Part shown: positions 16,681 to 25,998 of the stretch, piece by piece
How the letters are laid out: every line of letters starts with the position of its first letter
How positions within the stretch are numbered: the first letter of the stretch is position 1
The notes under the pieces: model-generated
Databases searched by the model: none
Told to the model about the DNA's origin: nothing
What the model saw: only the letters and a program-made list of their open reading frames with translations
Program-made: the position numbers and the translations under genes
Source of the DNA: Parafannyhessea umbonata
GTDB lineage: Bacteria; Actinomycetota; Coriobacteriia; Coriobacteriales; Atopobiaceae
Reading direction: 5' to 3'
DNA length: 64,000 nucleotides
NCBI RefSeq assembly: GCF_012844235.1
Contig: NZ_JABAGR010000008.1
Coordinates: forward strand, 61,410-125,409

Positions 16681-18414
16681 ATGGCTCGGACGGACTGGTA
16701 CAAGGACATGGTCTTCTACCAGATTTGGCCGCGCAGCTTCTGCGACGGAAACGGCGACGGCGTGGGAGACCTGTGGGGCGTGCTGCGGAAGCTGGACTAC
16801 GTGAAGTCGCTGGGCGTGACCGGGATCTGGTTCAGCCCGCTGTACCCCTCCCCGAACGCGGACTTTGGCTACGACGTGAGCGACTACCGCGACATCGACC
16901 CCGCATACGGCGACCTGGACGTGTTTGACCAGGTGGTTGCCGCCGCGCACGAGCGCGACCTGAAGGTGGTCATGGACCTGGTGATAAACCACACCTCCAG
17001 CGAGCACGAGTGGTTTAGGCAGGCGCTGGCGGACGCGGAATCTCCGTATCACGACTACTACTTCTTCCGCAAGGGGGGCGTGGACCGCAGGGGCCGGCGC
17101 GTGCCGCCCAACAACTGGGACAGCCTGCTTGGCGGGTCCGCGTGGGAGTACGTGGAGTCGCTGGACGAGTACTACCTGCACACGTTCGACGCGGCGCAGC
17201 CGGACCTGAACCTGGATAACCCCGCCGTCCGCGGCGAGGTGGAGGGCGTGATGCGCTTCTGGCTTGACCGCGGCGTGGACGGCTTCCGCGAGGACGTGAT
17301 CACCTTCGTGAGCAAGCCCAAGGGCCTGCCGAGCGACGTGCTGGGGCTGCCGGGCGCGCGCGGGCTGCGCCTGTACAACTGCGGGCCGCGCCTGCGGAGC
17401 TACCTCATGCAGTTCCGCCGCGACGTGCTGGACTCACGCGACTGCGTGGTGGTGGGCGAGGCGCCCATGCTCGGCGCGCGCAAGGCGCTGGGGCTGACGG
17501 CCGCCCGCCGCGGCGAGCGCCCGCTCGATTTGGTGATAGGCTTCGACCACATGCAGGCGGACTGCCTGTACACGGAGTATCTGCCGCGCCCGTTCTCGCT
17601 GCGCAAGCTGAAGCGCGCGTACGCGCAGTGGCAGGAGGCGCTGGGGGAGCGCGGCTGGTGCGCGCTGTACCTCGAGAACCACGACCACCCGCGCGTGGTG
17701 AGCCGCTACGGCAGCAAGACGTTCCGCGCGGAGTCCGCGTCGTCGCTCGCTGCGAGCTACCTGTTCCAGAAGGGCACGCCCTTCGTGTACCAGGGGCAGG
17801 AGCTTGGCATGACCAACGTGAGCTTCGACTCCATCGACTTGGTGCCGGACCCTCAGGCCCACGCGCATTACCGCCGCATGGTCGAGGGCGGGAAGTCCCC
17901 GCAGGACGCGCTTGCCCTGGTGAACCGCGCCGGGCGCGACAACGCGCGCTCGCCCATGCAGTGGACGGGCGAGAAGGACGCGGGCTTCTGCCCGGGGGAC
18001 GCCCGGAAGGCGCCGTGGGTCGCCGTGAACCCCAACCACGTGGAGGTGAACGTGGCGGCGGAGGACGAGGACCTGATGTCGCCCCTGAACTTCTATAGGC
18101 ACGCCATACGGCTGCGCAGGCTTCTGCCCGTGGTGCGCAGCGGCAGGTACCACGAGTTCAAGCGCGCGAGCACGAGGCTGTACGTGTACGCGCGGGAGTC
18201 CACGTGGTCGCGGCTGCTGGTGATGTGCTCGTTTTCCGACGAGCCCGTGACGTTTCGCGTTCCGGACACGTACGGCGACCTGGGCGACGGCGTGCTGGCG
18301 CTTTCGAACTACTACGTGACGGATTCGGAGGCCGACGACGCGAACCAGCTGACGCTGCGCCCGTGGGAGACGCGCGTGTACGTGTTCGGCCGCGACGCGG
18401 TGCTCGTGGACTAG
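16681..18414 (+). CDS. GH13 alpha-glucosidase / oligo-1,6-glucosidase
   Basis: Predicted 577 aa, cytoplasmic (no signal). AGGAGGG precedes ATG 16681. The family GH13 core is complete: WYKDMVFYQIWPRSF at the start, region I DLVINHTS (about 99-106), region II with nucleophile D205 in GFREDVI, acid/base E260 in VVGEAP, and transition-state stabiliser D335 in LENHDHPR. QPDLN near 173 and the DVI after the nucleophile fit subfamily 31 enzymes acting on isomalto-oligosaccharides, sucrose-like or maltose-type alpha-glucosides. The C-terminal 80 residues form the usual beta-sandwich. It stands alone, 9 bp from the convergent exonuclease gene. Confidence 0.92.
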   Translation: MARTDWYKDMVFYQIWPRSFCDGNGDGVGDLWGVLRKLDYVKSLGVTGIWFSPLYPSPNADFGYDVSDYRDIDPAYGDLDVFDQVVAAAHERDLKVVMDLVINHTSSEHEWFRQALADAESPYHDYYFFRKGGVDRRGRRVPPNNWDSLLGGSAWEYVESLDEYYLHTFDAAQPDLNLDNPAVRGEVEGVMRFWLDRGVDGFREDVITFVSKPKGLPSDVLGLPGARGLRLYNCGPRLRSYLMQFRRDVLDSRDCVVVGEAPMLGARKALGLTAARRGERPLDLVIGFDHMQADCLYTEYLPRPFSLRKLKRAYAQWQEALGERGWCALYLENHDHPRVVSRYGSKTFRAESASSLAASYLFQKGTPFVYQGQELGMTNVSFDSIDLVPDPQAHAHYRRMVEGGKSPQDALALVNRAGRDNARSPMQWTGEKDAGFCPGDARKAPWVAVNPNHVEVNVAAEDEDLMSPLNFYRHAIRLRRLLPVVRSGRYHEFKRASTRLYVYARESTWSRLLVMCSFSDEPVTFRVPDTYGDLGDGVLALSNYYVTDSEADDANQLTLRPWETRVYVFGRDAVLVD

Positions 18415-18423
18415 CGGCCGGCG

Positions 18424-19392
18424 CTACTTGAACATGTTGCGCTCGGCAAACTCCGCCTGGACCGTCTTGAACATGAGGTCGACGTCGTCGAGGCCCAGGT
18501 GGACCTCCGCCTCGTCGCCGGAGAGGACGCCGCGGCGCCTTGCCCAGCTCTCCAGCGCGGCGGGGCGCGAGTCGTGCGGGAGGGTCTTGTAGTCCGGGTC
18601 CACGCGACGGCAGATGTCGCGCGAGTCTATCACCACGATCTGGCCGGCCTTGCGCGCCTCCGCGTAGCCGTCTAGGTGCAACGTGAGCCACGAGTCCTCG
18701 AACGCGGCGTTGTGAGCCATGATGGGGAACGCCTTGAACGCCGTCAGCAGGGCCTCCTGCTCGCGGCGGGCGTCGCGGAACGCCGGCTTGCCCGCGAGGT
18801 CGTCCCACGTGATGTGGTGGATGTCGCTTAGGGGCACGCCCGCCTGTTGGTACAGCGACGGGATGCCAAAGTACGCGGTATGGCCGTCGTGCGGCTTCGC
18901 CTTGGGCGCAAGGTCCATGAACTCCATGCCCAGGTTGATGATGTAGCCGCGGTCCGGGTAGCGGTCCGTAGTCTCGAGGTCGATCCCCATGACGGGGCCG
19001 CTCACCGGCGCCTCCGTGTACGCGACGCCCAGGTCCTGCAGCAGCGGCCCGGCCGACGCCGCGACGTCCGCCACCGGCCTGTGCTGCATGGCGGCGACCG
19101 AGCGCACGAGGTCCTCGTCCGAGAGCTTGCGCGCGAGGCTGAAGTCGTTGGAGTCGTTGCGCAGGCGCGCCGCTCCGTACTTGTCGCAGATGACGCGGTT
19201 CTGATTGGCCAGCGACTGGATGAGCGTGAACGAGAACGGCTCCTGTCCCGCCGGCGCGCCCTTCCAGGCGTCGAGCAGCAGGCCGACCGCCTCCTCGTTC
19301 TTGCGGCGCTCGTCCGTGAGGGACTGGTCGTCCACGAGGAAGCCGGGAAACGCCAGCGCGTTTGCGTGCTCGATGGCCTGTGCGAGGTTCAT
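18424..19392 (-). CDS. DEDDh-type 3'-5' exonuclease with N-terminal helical extension
   Basis: Predicted 322 aa. The exonuclease fold occupies about 133-322: motif I GIDLETTDRYPDRG (D and E ligands), motif II MAHNAAFEDSWL and motif III HLGLDDVDLMF with the H and D. The order and spacing match DnaQ-like RNases/DNases. The first 130 residues are helical (DDQSLTDERRKNEEAV, SLARKLSDEDLV) and do not resemble a known nuclease domain; they may bind a partner. The protein lacks a BRCT domain, unlike the exonuclease at 4771. It is convergent with the GH13 gene and not obviously in an operon. Substrate (RNA or DNA) cannot be told. Confidence 0.8.
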   Translation of the reverse strand: MNLAQAIEHANALAFPGFLVDDQSLTDERRKNEEAVGLLLDAWKGAPAGQEPFSFTLIQSLANQNRVICDKYGAARLRNDSNDFSLARKLSDEDLVRSVAAMQHRPVADVAASAGPLLQDLGVAYTEAPVSGPVMGIDLETTDRYPDRGYIINLGMEFMDLAPKAKPHDGHTAYFGIPSLYQQAGVPLSDIHHITWDDLAGKPAFRDARREQEALLTAFKAFPIMAHNAAFEDSWLTLHLDGYAEARKAGQIVVIDSRDICRRVDPDYKTLPHDSRPAALESWARRRGVLSGDEAEVHLGLDDVDLMFKTVQAEFAERNMFK

Positions 19393-19476
19393 GCGTTGTC
19401 CTAACGTGCGACGGTGAGGCTCTGCCGGCGGCGCCTCCGTCGCGGCGTGGCGGGCCGGCCTCCCTAGGGTAGCAGT

Positions 19477-20619
19477 TTAGCGCGACGCGCCAAGGCGGGC
19501 GCCCGTGGCAAGGGCCGAGAAGAGCCGCTCCGCCGTCTGGGCATAGAGCTCGGTGGCGTGGGCGAGCGCGTAGTCCAGGGTCATGGGGCCGCTTGTGGTG
19601 GGAAAGACCGCCGTGACGCCCGTCGGCGGCGTGGCACCGGGCTCCACGGAGCCGACGACGGCCACGCATGGCACGCCCGCGCGGGCGCACGCGGCGGCGA
19701 TGCCGGCCACGACCTTGCCGTGCGCCGTCTGGGCGTCGAGGCGGCCCTCGCCCGTGACCACGAGGTCCGCGTCTTGAAGCAGCCGGTCGAAGCCCACGAG
19801 CGAGAGCACCCGCTCGATCCCCGGCTCGGCGCGGGCGCCCAGAAACGCCAGGCAGCCGGCACCCATGCCGCCGGCGGCGCCGGCACCGGGGACGTCGAAG
19901 CTCGCGCCGAACGTGCGCCGGAGCACGCGGCAGTAGTTCGCCATGCCGCGCTCCAGCCGCTCGACGCACGCGGCGTCCGCGCCCTTCTGCGGGGCGAACG
20001 TGCGCGTGGCGCCACTTTGGCCCAGAAGCGGGTTGTCCACGTCGCACATAACGGTGAAGCTCGTCCGCCCAAGGCGCGCGTCCGCGTGGGAGCGGTCGAT
20101 GGCGCGGACCAGCGCGAGGTCGCCGCCACGCCCGGCAAGCTCTTCTCGCCCGGCGCCAAGCAGGCGAAACCCCAGCGCGCGCATGCAGCCCATGCCGCCA
20201 TCGTTCGTGGCGCTGCCGCCGAGGGCGATGGTGACGTCGCGCGCGCCGTGGTCGAGTGCGTCGCTTATAAGCTCGCCCACGCCCGCGGTGCTGGCGGCCT
20301 CGACGTCGCGCTCCGCCGGCGCAACGAGGGGCAGCCCCGCCGCCGCGGCCATCTCTATCACGGCGCGGCCGTGGGGAAGGAGCGCGTAGGAGGCCGCGAT
20401 TGGCCTGCCGAGAGCGTCGTGCGCCGCCGCCCGCACCATGCGGCCGCCCTGCGCGAGGGCGAGCGCCTGCGCGGTGCCCTCGCCGCCGTCGGCCATGGGG
20501 ACAGCCCGCGTGCGGCAGCCGGGGAAGTGCCGCCGCGCCGCAGCAGCGAGGAGCTCTGCCGTCTGGGCGGAGCTCAGCGTGCCCTTGAGGGAATCCGATG
20601 CGAACAGAAAGCGTGGCAC
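19477..20619 (-). CDS. glxK: Glycerate kinase (GarK/GlxK family)
   Basis: Predicted 380 aa. The start is GTG at 20619, supported by AGAGGAGG eight bases upstream and by the family opening FLFASDSLKGTLSS. Further landmarks are PMADGGEGT (near 42-50), TAGVGELI, the glycine-rich IALGGSATNDGGMG (near 123-136), and GAAGGMGAG with FDRLLQDADLVVTGEGRLDAQT near 260-300. It phosphorylates glycerate with ATP to 2- or 3-phosphoglycerate, linking serine/glycolate or sugar-acid breakdown to glycolysis. No glycolate or tartronate genes are near. It is divergent from the M18 aminopeptidase (157-bp gap). Confidence 0.92.
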   Translation of the reverse strand: MPRFLFASDSLKGTLSSAQTAELLAAAARRHFPGCRTRAVPMADGGEGTAQALALAQGGRMVRAAAHDALGRPIAASYALLPHGRAVIEMAAAAGLPLVAPAERDVEAASTAGVGELISDALDHGARDVTIALGGSATNDGGMGCMRALGFRLLGAGREELAGRGGDLALVRAIDRSHADARLGRTSFTVMCDVDNPLLGQSGATRTFAPQKGADAACVERLERGMANYCRVLRRTFGASFDVPGAGAAGGMGAGCLAFLGARAEPGIERVLSLVGFDRLLQDADLVVTGEGRLDAQTAHGKVVAGIAAACARAGVPCVAVVGSVEPGATPPTGVTAVFPTTSGPMTLDYALAHATELYAQTAERLFSALATGARLGASR

Positions 20620-20776
20620 TGTGCCTCCTCTATGCGCGCTCGAGCGGGTGCGGCCGCGCGCCCTTCTCGCGCGCGTCCCCACCCATGGTAGCGCGCCGGG
20701 GGGCGAGGGGTGCGGATGCGCGTATACTCGACTGGTCACACGGACGTCTGTAGGACTTGGCAGGATGGGAGCGGCT

Positions 20777-22165
20777 ATGCAGGGCGATACGCTGGGCGAG
20801 GAGACGAGGAACCTGGGGGAGGCGCGGGAGCGCGAGGTGACGCGGGAGGACGTGGCCACGTCCCGCGAGCTGGTGGAGTTCATCCGGCGGAGCCCGAGCA
20901 TGTTCCACTCCGTCGCGACGATCCGCGACTACCTTGACCGCGCGGGTGCGACGTACCTGCCGGAGGGGAAGGCGTGGCGCCTCGAGCGCGGCGGCACGTA
21001 CTACACCGTGCGGAACGGCTCGAGCCTCATCGCGTGGCGCGTGGGCGCGGACCTGGACCGCTACCACTTCCAGATGTGCGCCTCGCACACGGACTCCCCC
21101 ACGTACAAGGTGAAGTCCGTGCCGGAGCTCGCGGGCCCGGGCGAGTACCTGCGCCTGAACGTGGAGGGCTACGGAGGCATGATCGACTCCACGTGGCTCG
21201 ACCGCCCGCTTTCCGTCGCGGGCCGCGTGCTGGTGCGCGATGGCGACGCCGTGAGGAGCCGCCTGCTTTACGTGGACCGCGACGTGCTGCTGATCCCGAA
21301 CGTCGCCATCCACATGAACCGCGACGTCAACAAGGGCGTGGAGCTTAACCGCCAGGTGGACCTGTGCCCGCTTGTGAGCGCGGGCGCGCTTCGCCGCGGC
21401 GACTTCGACCGCATGGTCGCGCGCGAGCTGGGCGTGGACGCCGCGGACGTCGTGGCGAAGGACCTGTTTCTGGTGAACCGCCAGGAGGGCCGCGTCTGGG
21501 GGTTCGCGAACGAGTTCGTGTCCTCGCCCAAGCTGGACGACCTCCAGTGCGACTTCGTGTCGCTGAAGGCGTTCCTCGCGGCCAGGAACCCGCACGACGT
21601 GAGCGTGCTCGCGTGCTTCGACAACGAGGAGGTGGGCTCCAACACCAAGCAGGGCGCGCTCTCCACGTTTCTGGCCGACGTGCTGCGCCGCGTGAACGCC
21701 GCGCTGGGCAGGGGCGAGGAGGAGCTGCTCCGCGCGCTTTCCGCCTCGTTTCTGGTGAGCTGCGACAACGCCCACGCCGTCCACCCAAACCACGGCGAGA
21801 AGACGGACGAGGGGAACCACGCCCTCATGAACCGTGGCATCGTCATAAAGGAGGCCGCGAACCAGCACTACACGACGGACGCGTTCAGCCGCGCCGTGCT
21901 GAGGGAGGTGTGCGCCCGCGCGGGCGTGCCCGTGCAGACGTTCGCGAACCGGAGCGACTCCGCGGGCGGCTCGACGCTGGGCAACCTCTCGAACATGCAG
22001 GTGAGCGTGCACGCCGTGGACTTTGGCCTTGCGCAGCTGGCCATGCACTCGAGCTTTGAGACCGCGGGCGTGAAGGACACCGCGTACGGCATCCGCGCGC
22101 TCACGGAGTTCTACGCCGCGGACATAGAGGTGGACGGGGCCGACGGCTTTCGCATCGGCCGGTAG
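20777..22165 (+). CDS. M18 family aminopeptidase (aspartyl aminopeptidase-like)
   Basis: Predicted 462 aa, cytoplasmic. ATG 20777 has GGGAG five bases upstream; an in-frame ATG at 20765 has a poorer site. The two-zinc M18 site is visible: H in CASHTDSP, D in SSPKLDDLQC, the catalytic/ligand pair in CFDNEEVGS, D in VSCDNAHAVHPN, and the last His in LAMHSSFETAG. The enzyme removes N-terminal residues, classically Asp or Glu, from peptides and forms large dodecamers. In this window it would act on peptides imported by the opp system. A TATACT (20723) 49 bp upstream may be its -10 box. Confidence 0.93.
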   Translation: MQGDTLGEETRNLGEAREREVTREDVATSRELVEFIRRSPSMFHSVATIRDYLDRAGATYLPEGKAWRLERGGTYYTVRNGSSLIAWRVGADLDRYHFQMCASHTDSPTYKVKSVPELAGPGEYLRLNVEGYGGMIDSTWLDRPLSVAGRVLVRDGDAVRSRLLYVDRDVLLIPNVAIHMNRDVNKGVELNRQVDLCPLVSAGALRRGDFDRMVARELGVDAADVVAKDLFLVNRQEGRVWGFANEFVSSPKLDDLQCDFVSLKAFLAARNPHDVSVLACFDNEEVGSNTKQGALSTFLADVLRRVNAALGRGEEELLRALSASFLVSCDNAHAVHPNHGEKTDEGNHALMNRGIVIKEAANQHYTTDAFSRAVLREVCARAGVPVQTFANRSDSAGGSTLGNLSNMQVSVHAVDFGLAQLAMHSSFETAGVKDTAYGIRALTEFYAADIEVDGADGFRIGR

Positions 22166-22262
22166 CGCGCGCCCTTCTCGCCCTGCGCGCCCCGCCGGCG
22201 GGCGTCGGGCTTTTCTATAGGCCCCGGCCGTCAGGGCGCGCCGCGCGCCCCGCGGGTGGTAA

Positions 22263-23465
<1,203 letters not shown>

Positions 23466-23541
23466 GCCGCCCGCCAAGTGGGCTATTATGGACAAGTTGA
23501 ATAAATCGGGGGCACGGCCCCCACAGACAGAAGGCTTTGCT

Positions 23542-25032
23542 ATGGCTCGAGAGAAGAAGAACTCTGAGTCCCTCTCCGGCGTCGACCGCTGGAACGCGAC
23601 GGAGGGCGCGGCCCGTCCCAAGGCCGCGCGCAAGGGACGCCGGGGCAGGAAGTCGGACCCGCGCCGCAGGCGCTACGCGTCCACGCTCGTGGTGCTGCTG
23701 GCCGTGCTCGTGGCGTGCGTCGTCGCGTTCACGCCGGTGGGCGAGAAGATCACCCAGGGACTCGACATCCGCGGCGGCGTGTCCGTCATCATGACGGCGA
23801 GCAAGCCGGACGGGTCGGCCCCGTCCGCCGACGACATGGCGACCGCGACCACCATCGTCCAGAACCGCGTGAACTCGCTCGGCGCGTCCGAGACCACGGT
23901 CCAGAAGCAGGGCGACAAGTCCATCCTCATCCAGATTCCCGGCGCGACCGACGCGAACCAGGCCATCAAGACCATCGGCCAGACCGGCCTTCTGGAGTTC
24001 GTGCGCCTGGACGAGATAGGCGACGCGGACGCCCTCGCGAAGATCAACGCCGGCACGGAGGACGTGAAGCTCAAGAGCGGCACGTACACGCCGTTCATGA
24101 CGGGCTCGCACATCGACTCCGTGCAGGTGGGGCAGTCCGGCAACTCGCTGTCCGGCGACTACGCCGTCAACATCAAGCTCGACGGCACGGGCAGCAGGAA
24201 GTTCGCGGACGTCACGGGCGAGCTTGCCCCCACCAACGGCCGCATCGCCATCGTGCTGGACGGCGTCGTGAAGTCCGCGCCGGCCGTCCAGAGCAAGATC
24301 TCTGGCGGCGAGGTCTCCATCACCGGCAAGTTCACGCTCAAGGAGGCCCAGAGCCTCAAGACCGTGCTCGACTCCGGCTCGCTCCCCGTCACCCTCAAGT
24401 ACTCCGAGAGCCGCGTCGTCGGCCCCACGCTCGGCCAGGACTCCCTCACCCAGGGCGTCGTCGCCATCGCGGTGGGCGTCGCGATCGTCGTCGTGTACCT
24501 GTTCGTGTTCTACCGCGGCCTCGGCCTGCTCACCCTGGGCTCGCTCGCGGTGTTCGGCATCGTCTACCTCGGCATCCTCGCCGCGCTCTCGCACTTCGGC
24601 CTGTTCGCGCTCACGCTGCCGGGCCTCGCCGGCGTCGTGCTGACAACGGGATCCGCCGCGGACTCCTCGATCCTCGTGCTCGAGCGCTTCCGCGAGGAGA
24701 TCCGCATGGGCCGCGGCGTGCGCGCCGCGTCCGTCTCCGGCGCGAAGCACGGCATCATGACGTCGCTCGACGCGGACGCCGTGCAGCTCGTGACCGCCCT
24801 CGCGCTGTTCCTCTTCGCGATCGGCTCCGTCAAGGGCTTCGGCCTCACGCTCGCCCTCGGCATCGCCTGCGACGTCATCACCATGTTCTGCTTCAAGGCG
24901 CCGGCGCTCCGCCTGCTCGCCCTCGGCACCATCGAGCGCCACCCCGTCTTCTGGGGCGTCGACCAGGACCTTGCGGAGGCAAAGCGCAGGCAGGATGCCC
25001 AGGCGAAGAAGGGAGGTGTCCGGAATGCGTAG
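23542..25032 (+). CDS. secD: Protein translocase subunit SecD
   Basis: Predicted 496 aa. The ATG is at 23542. A basic cytoplasmic N-terminus (KAARKGRRGRKSDPRRRR) leads into span one (about 47-66), followed by the hallmark GLDIRGGV. The P1 head domain covers about 75-300 and contains NRVNSLGASE and IQIPGATD. Five C-terminal spans start near 305 with VGPTLGQDS, and the GSAADSSILVLERFREE loop corresponds to the conserved D of the RND-like proton path. It uses the proton gradient with SecF to pull translocating proteins out of the SecYEG channel. It overlaps secF by 8 bp. Confidence 0.96.
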   Translation: MAREKKNSESLSGVDRWNATEGAARPKAARKGRRGRKSDPRRRRYASTLVVLLAVLVACVVAFTPVGEKITQGLDIRGGVSVIMTASKPDGSAPSADDMATATTIVQNRVNSLGASETTVQKQGDKSILIQIPGATDANQAIKTIGQTGLLEFVRLDEIGDADALAKINAGTEDVKLKSGTYTPFMTGSHIDSVQVGQSGNSLSGDYAVNIKLDGTGSRKFADVTGELAPTNGRIAIVLDGVVKSAPAVQSKISGGEVSITGKFTLKEAQSLKTVLDSGSLPVTLKYSESRVVGPTLGQDSLTQGVVAIAVGVAIVVVYLFVFYRGLGLLTLGSLAVFGIVYLGILAALSHFGLFALTLPGLAGVVLTTGSAADSSILVLERFREEIRMGRGVRAASVSGAKHGIMTSLDADAVQLVTALALFLFAIGSVKGFGLTLALGIACDVITMFCFKAPALRLLALGTIERHPVFWGVDQDLAEAKRRQDAQAKKGGVRNA

Positions 25033-25996
25033 CCACTTCGCCCACGAGATTCCGTTCATCCAGCACAGGAGACAGCTCCTCGGGCTGTCCGTCGTCCTCG
25101 TCGCCCTGGCCGTCGTGGGGCTCGTCGCGCGCGGCCTCGTCTTCGGCATCGAGTTCCAGGGCGGCACCGAGATAGACTTCACCAACACCGGGAGCGTCAC
25201 CATCGCCCAGATGAGGGATGCCCTGTCAGACGCGGGCGAGAAGGACGCGAGCGTCCAGACCACGGTGAGCGACGCCAAGAGCGGCTTCCTCGTGCGCACC
25301 GGCACGACGGACCCCTCCACGGCCAACAGGCACGCGGCCGCCGCGGCGAAGGCGCTCGGCCTCACGTCCGAGAACTACACCGTCACGACCATCGGCCCGG
25401 ACTGGGGCTCGGACGTCACGCGCTCCTCCGCGCTTGCGTTCTGCATCGCCATCGCGCTCATCATCGCGTTCGTCTCCGTCCGCTACGAGTTCAAGATGTC
25501 CATCACGGCCGTCGTCGCGCTCCTGCACGACCTCGTGATCACGCTCGGCGTGTACGCGTGGACGCAGACGCCCATCACGCCAAACGTCGTCGCGGCGCTC
25601 CTCACCATCATGGGCTACTCGCTCTACGACACCGTCGTCGAGTTCAACCGCGTGAACGAGAACGCGAAGCAGCTGAGGGACGGCGTGCACCGCACGTTCC
25701 ACCAGATCACTAACTTCTCCATCAACGAGGTCATCGTCCGCACCATCAACACCACCATCACCGCCGTGGTGCCGGTCATCTGCATGCTCGCGCTCGGCGG
25801 CTCTACCCTGAAGGACTTCGCCTTCGCCATGCTCGTCGGCGAGCTTCTGGGCACGTACTCGAGCTTCGCCGTCGCGAGCCCGCTGCTCTCCATCTGGAAG
25901 ACGAGCGAGAAGAAGTGGAAGAGGCTCGAGGAGAAGTACGGGTGGGACGCCGTCGACACCCCCTCCGAGCCCGTCGCCGCCAAGGACGCTGAGTAG
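25025..25996 (+). CDS. secF: Protein translocase subunit SecF
   Basis: Predicted 323 aa. GGAGGTGTCCGG precedes ATG 25025 within the end of secD, indicating translational coupling. FIQHRRQLLGLS opens span one, then the SecF/D hallmark GIEFQGGTEIDF, a short P4-type head domain (about 45-125), and five C-terminal spans including IMGYSLYDTVVEFNRVNEN. Usual SecF proteins read GYSLNDTVVVFDRIREN, so the Asn to Tyr and Asp to Asn replacements are mild deviations. It forms the SecDF complex with the upstream gene. Confidence 0.95.
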   Translation: MRSHFAHEIPFIQHRRQLLGLSVVLVALAVVGLVARGLVFGIEFQGGTEIDFTNTGSVTIAQMRDALSDAGEKDASVQTTVSDAKSGFLVRTGTTDPSTANRHAAAAAKALGLTSENYTVTTIGPDWGSDVTRSSALAFCIAIALIIAFVSVRYEFKMSITAVVALLHDLVITLGVYAWTQTPITPNVVAALLTIMGYSLYDTVVEFNRVNENAKQLRDGVHRTFHQITNFSINEVIVRTINTTITAVVPVICMLALGGSTLKDFAFAMLVGELLGTYSSFAVASPLLSIWKTSEKKWKRLEEKYGWDAVDTPSEPVAAKDAE

Positions 25997-25998
25997 GG

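Noticed and set aside
16045..17181. Long open frames antisense to genes and RNA (for example minus strand 16045-17181, 23374-25365, 25624-29649)
   Set aside because: They mirror G/C third-position bias of the plus-strand genes, have no ribosome-binding site and give low-complexity Arg/Ala/His-rich products.
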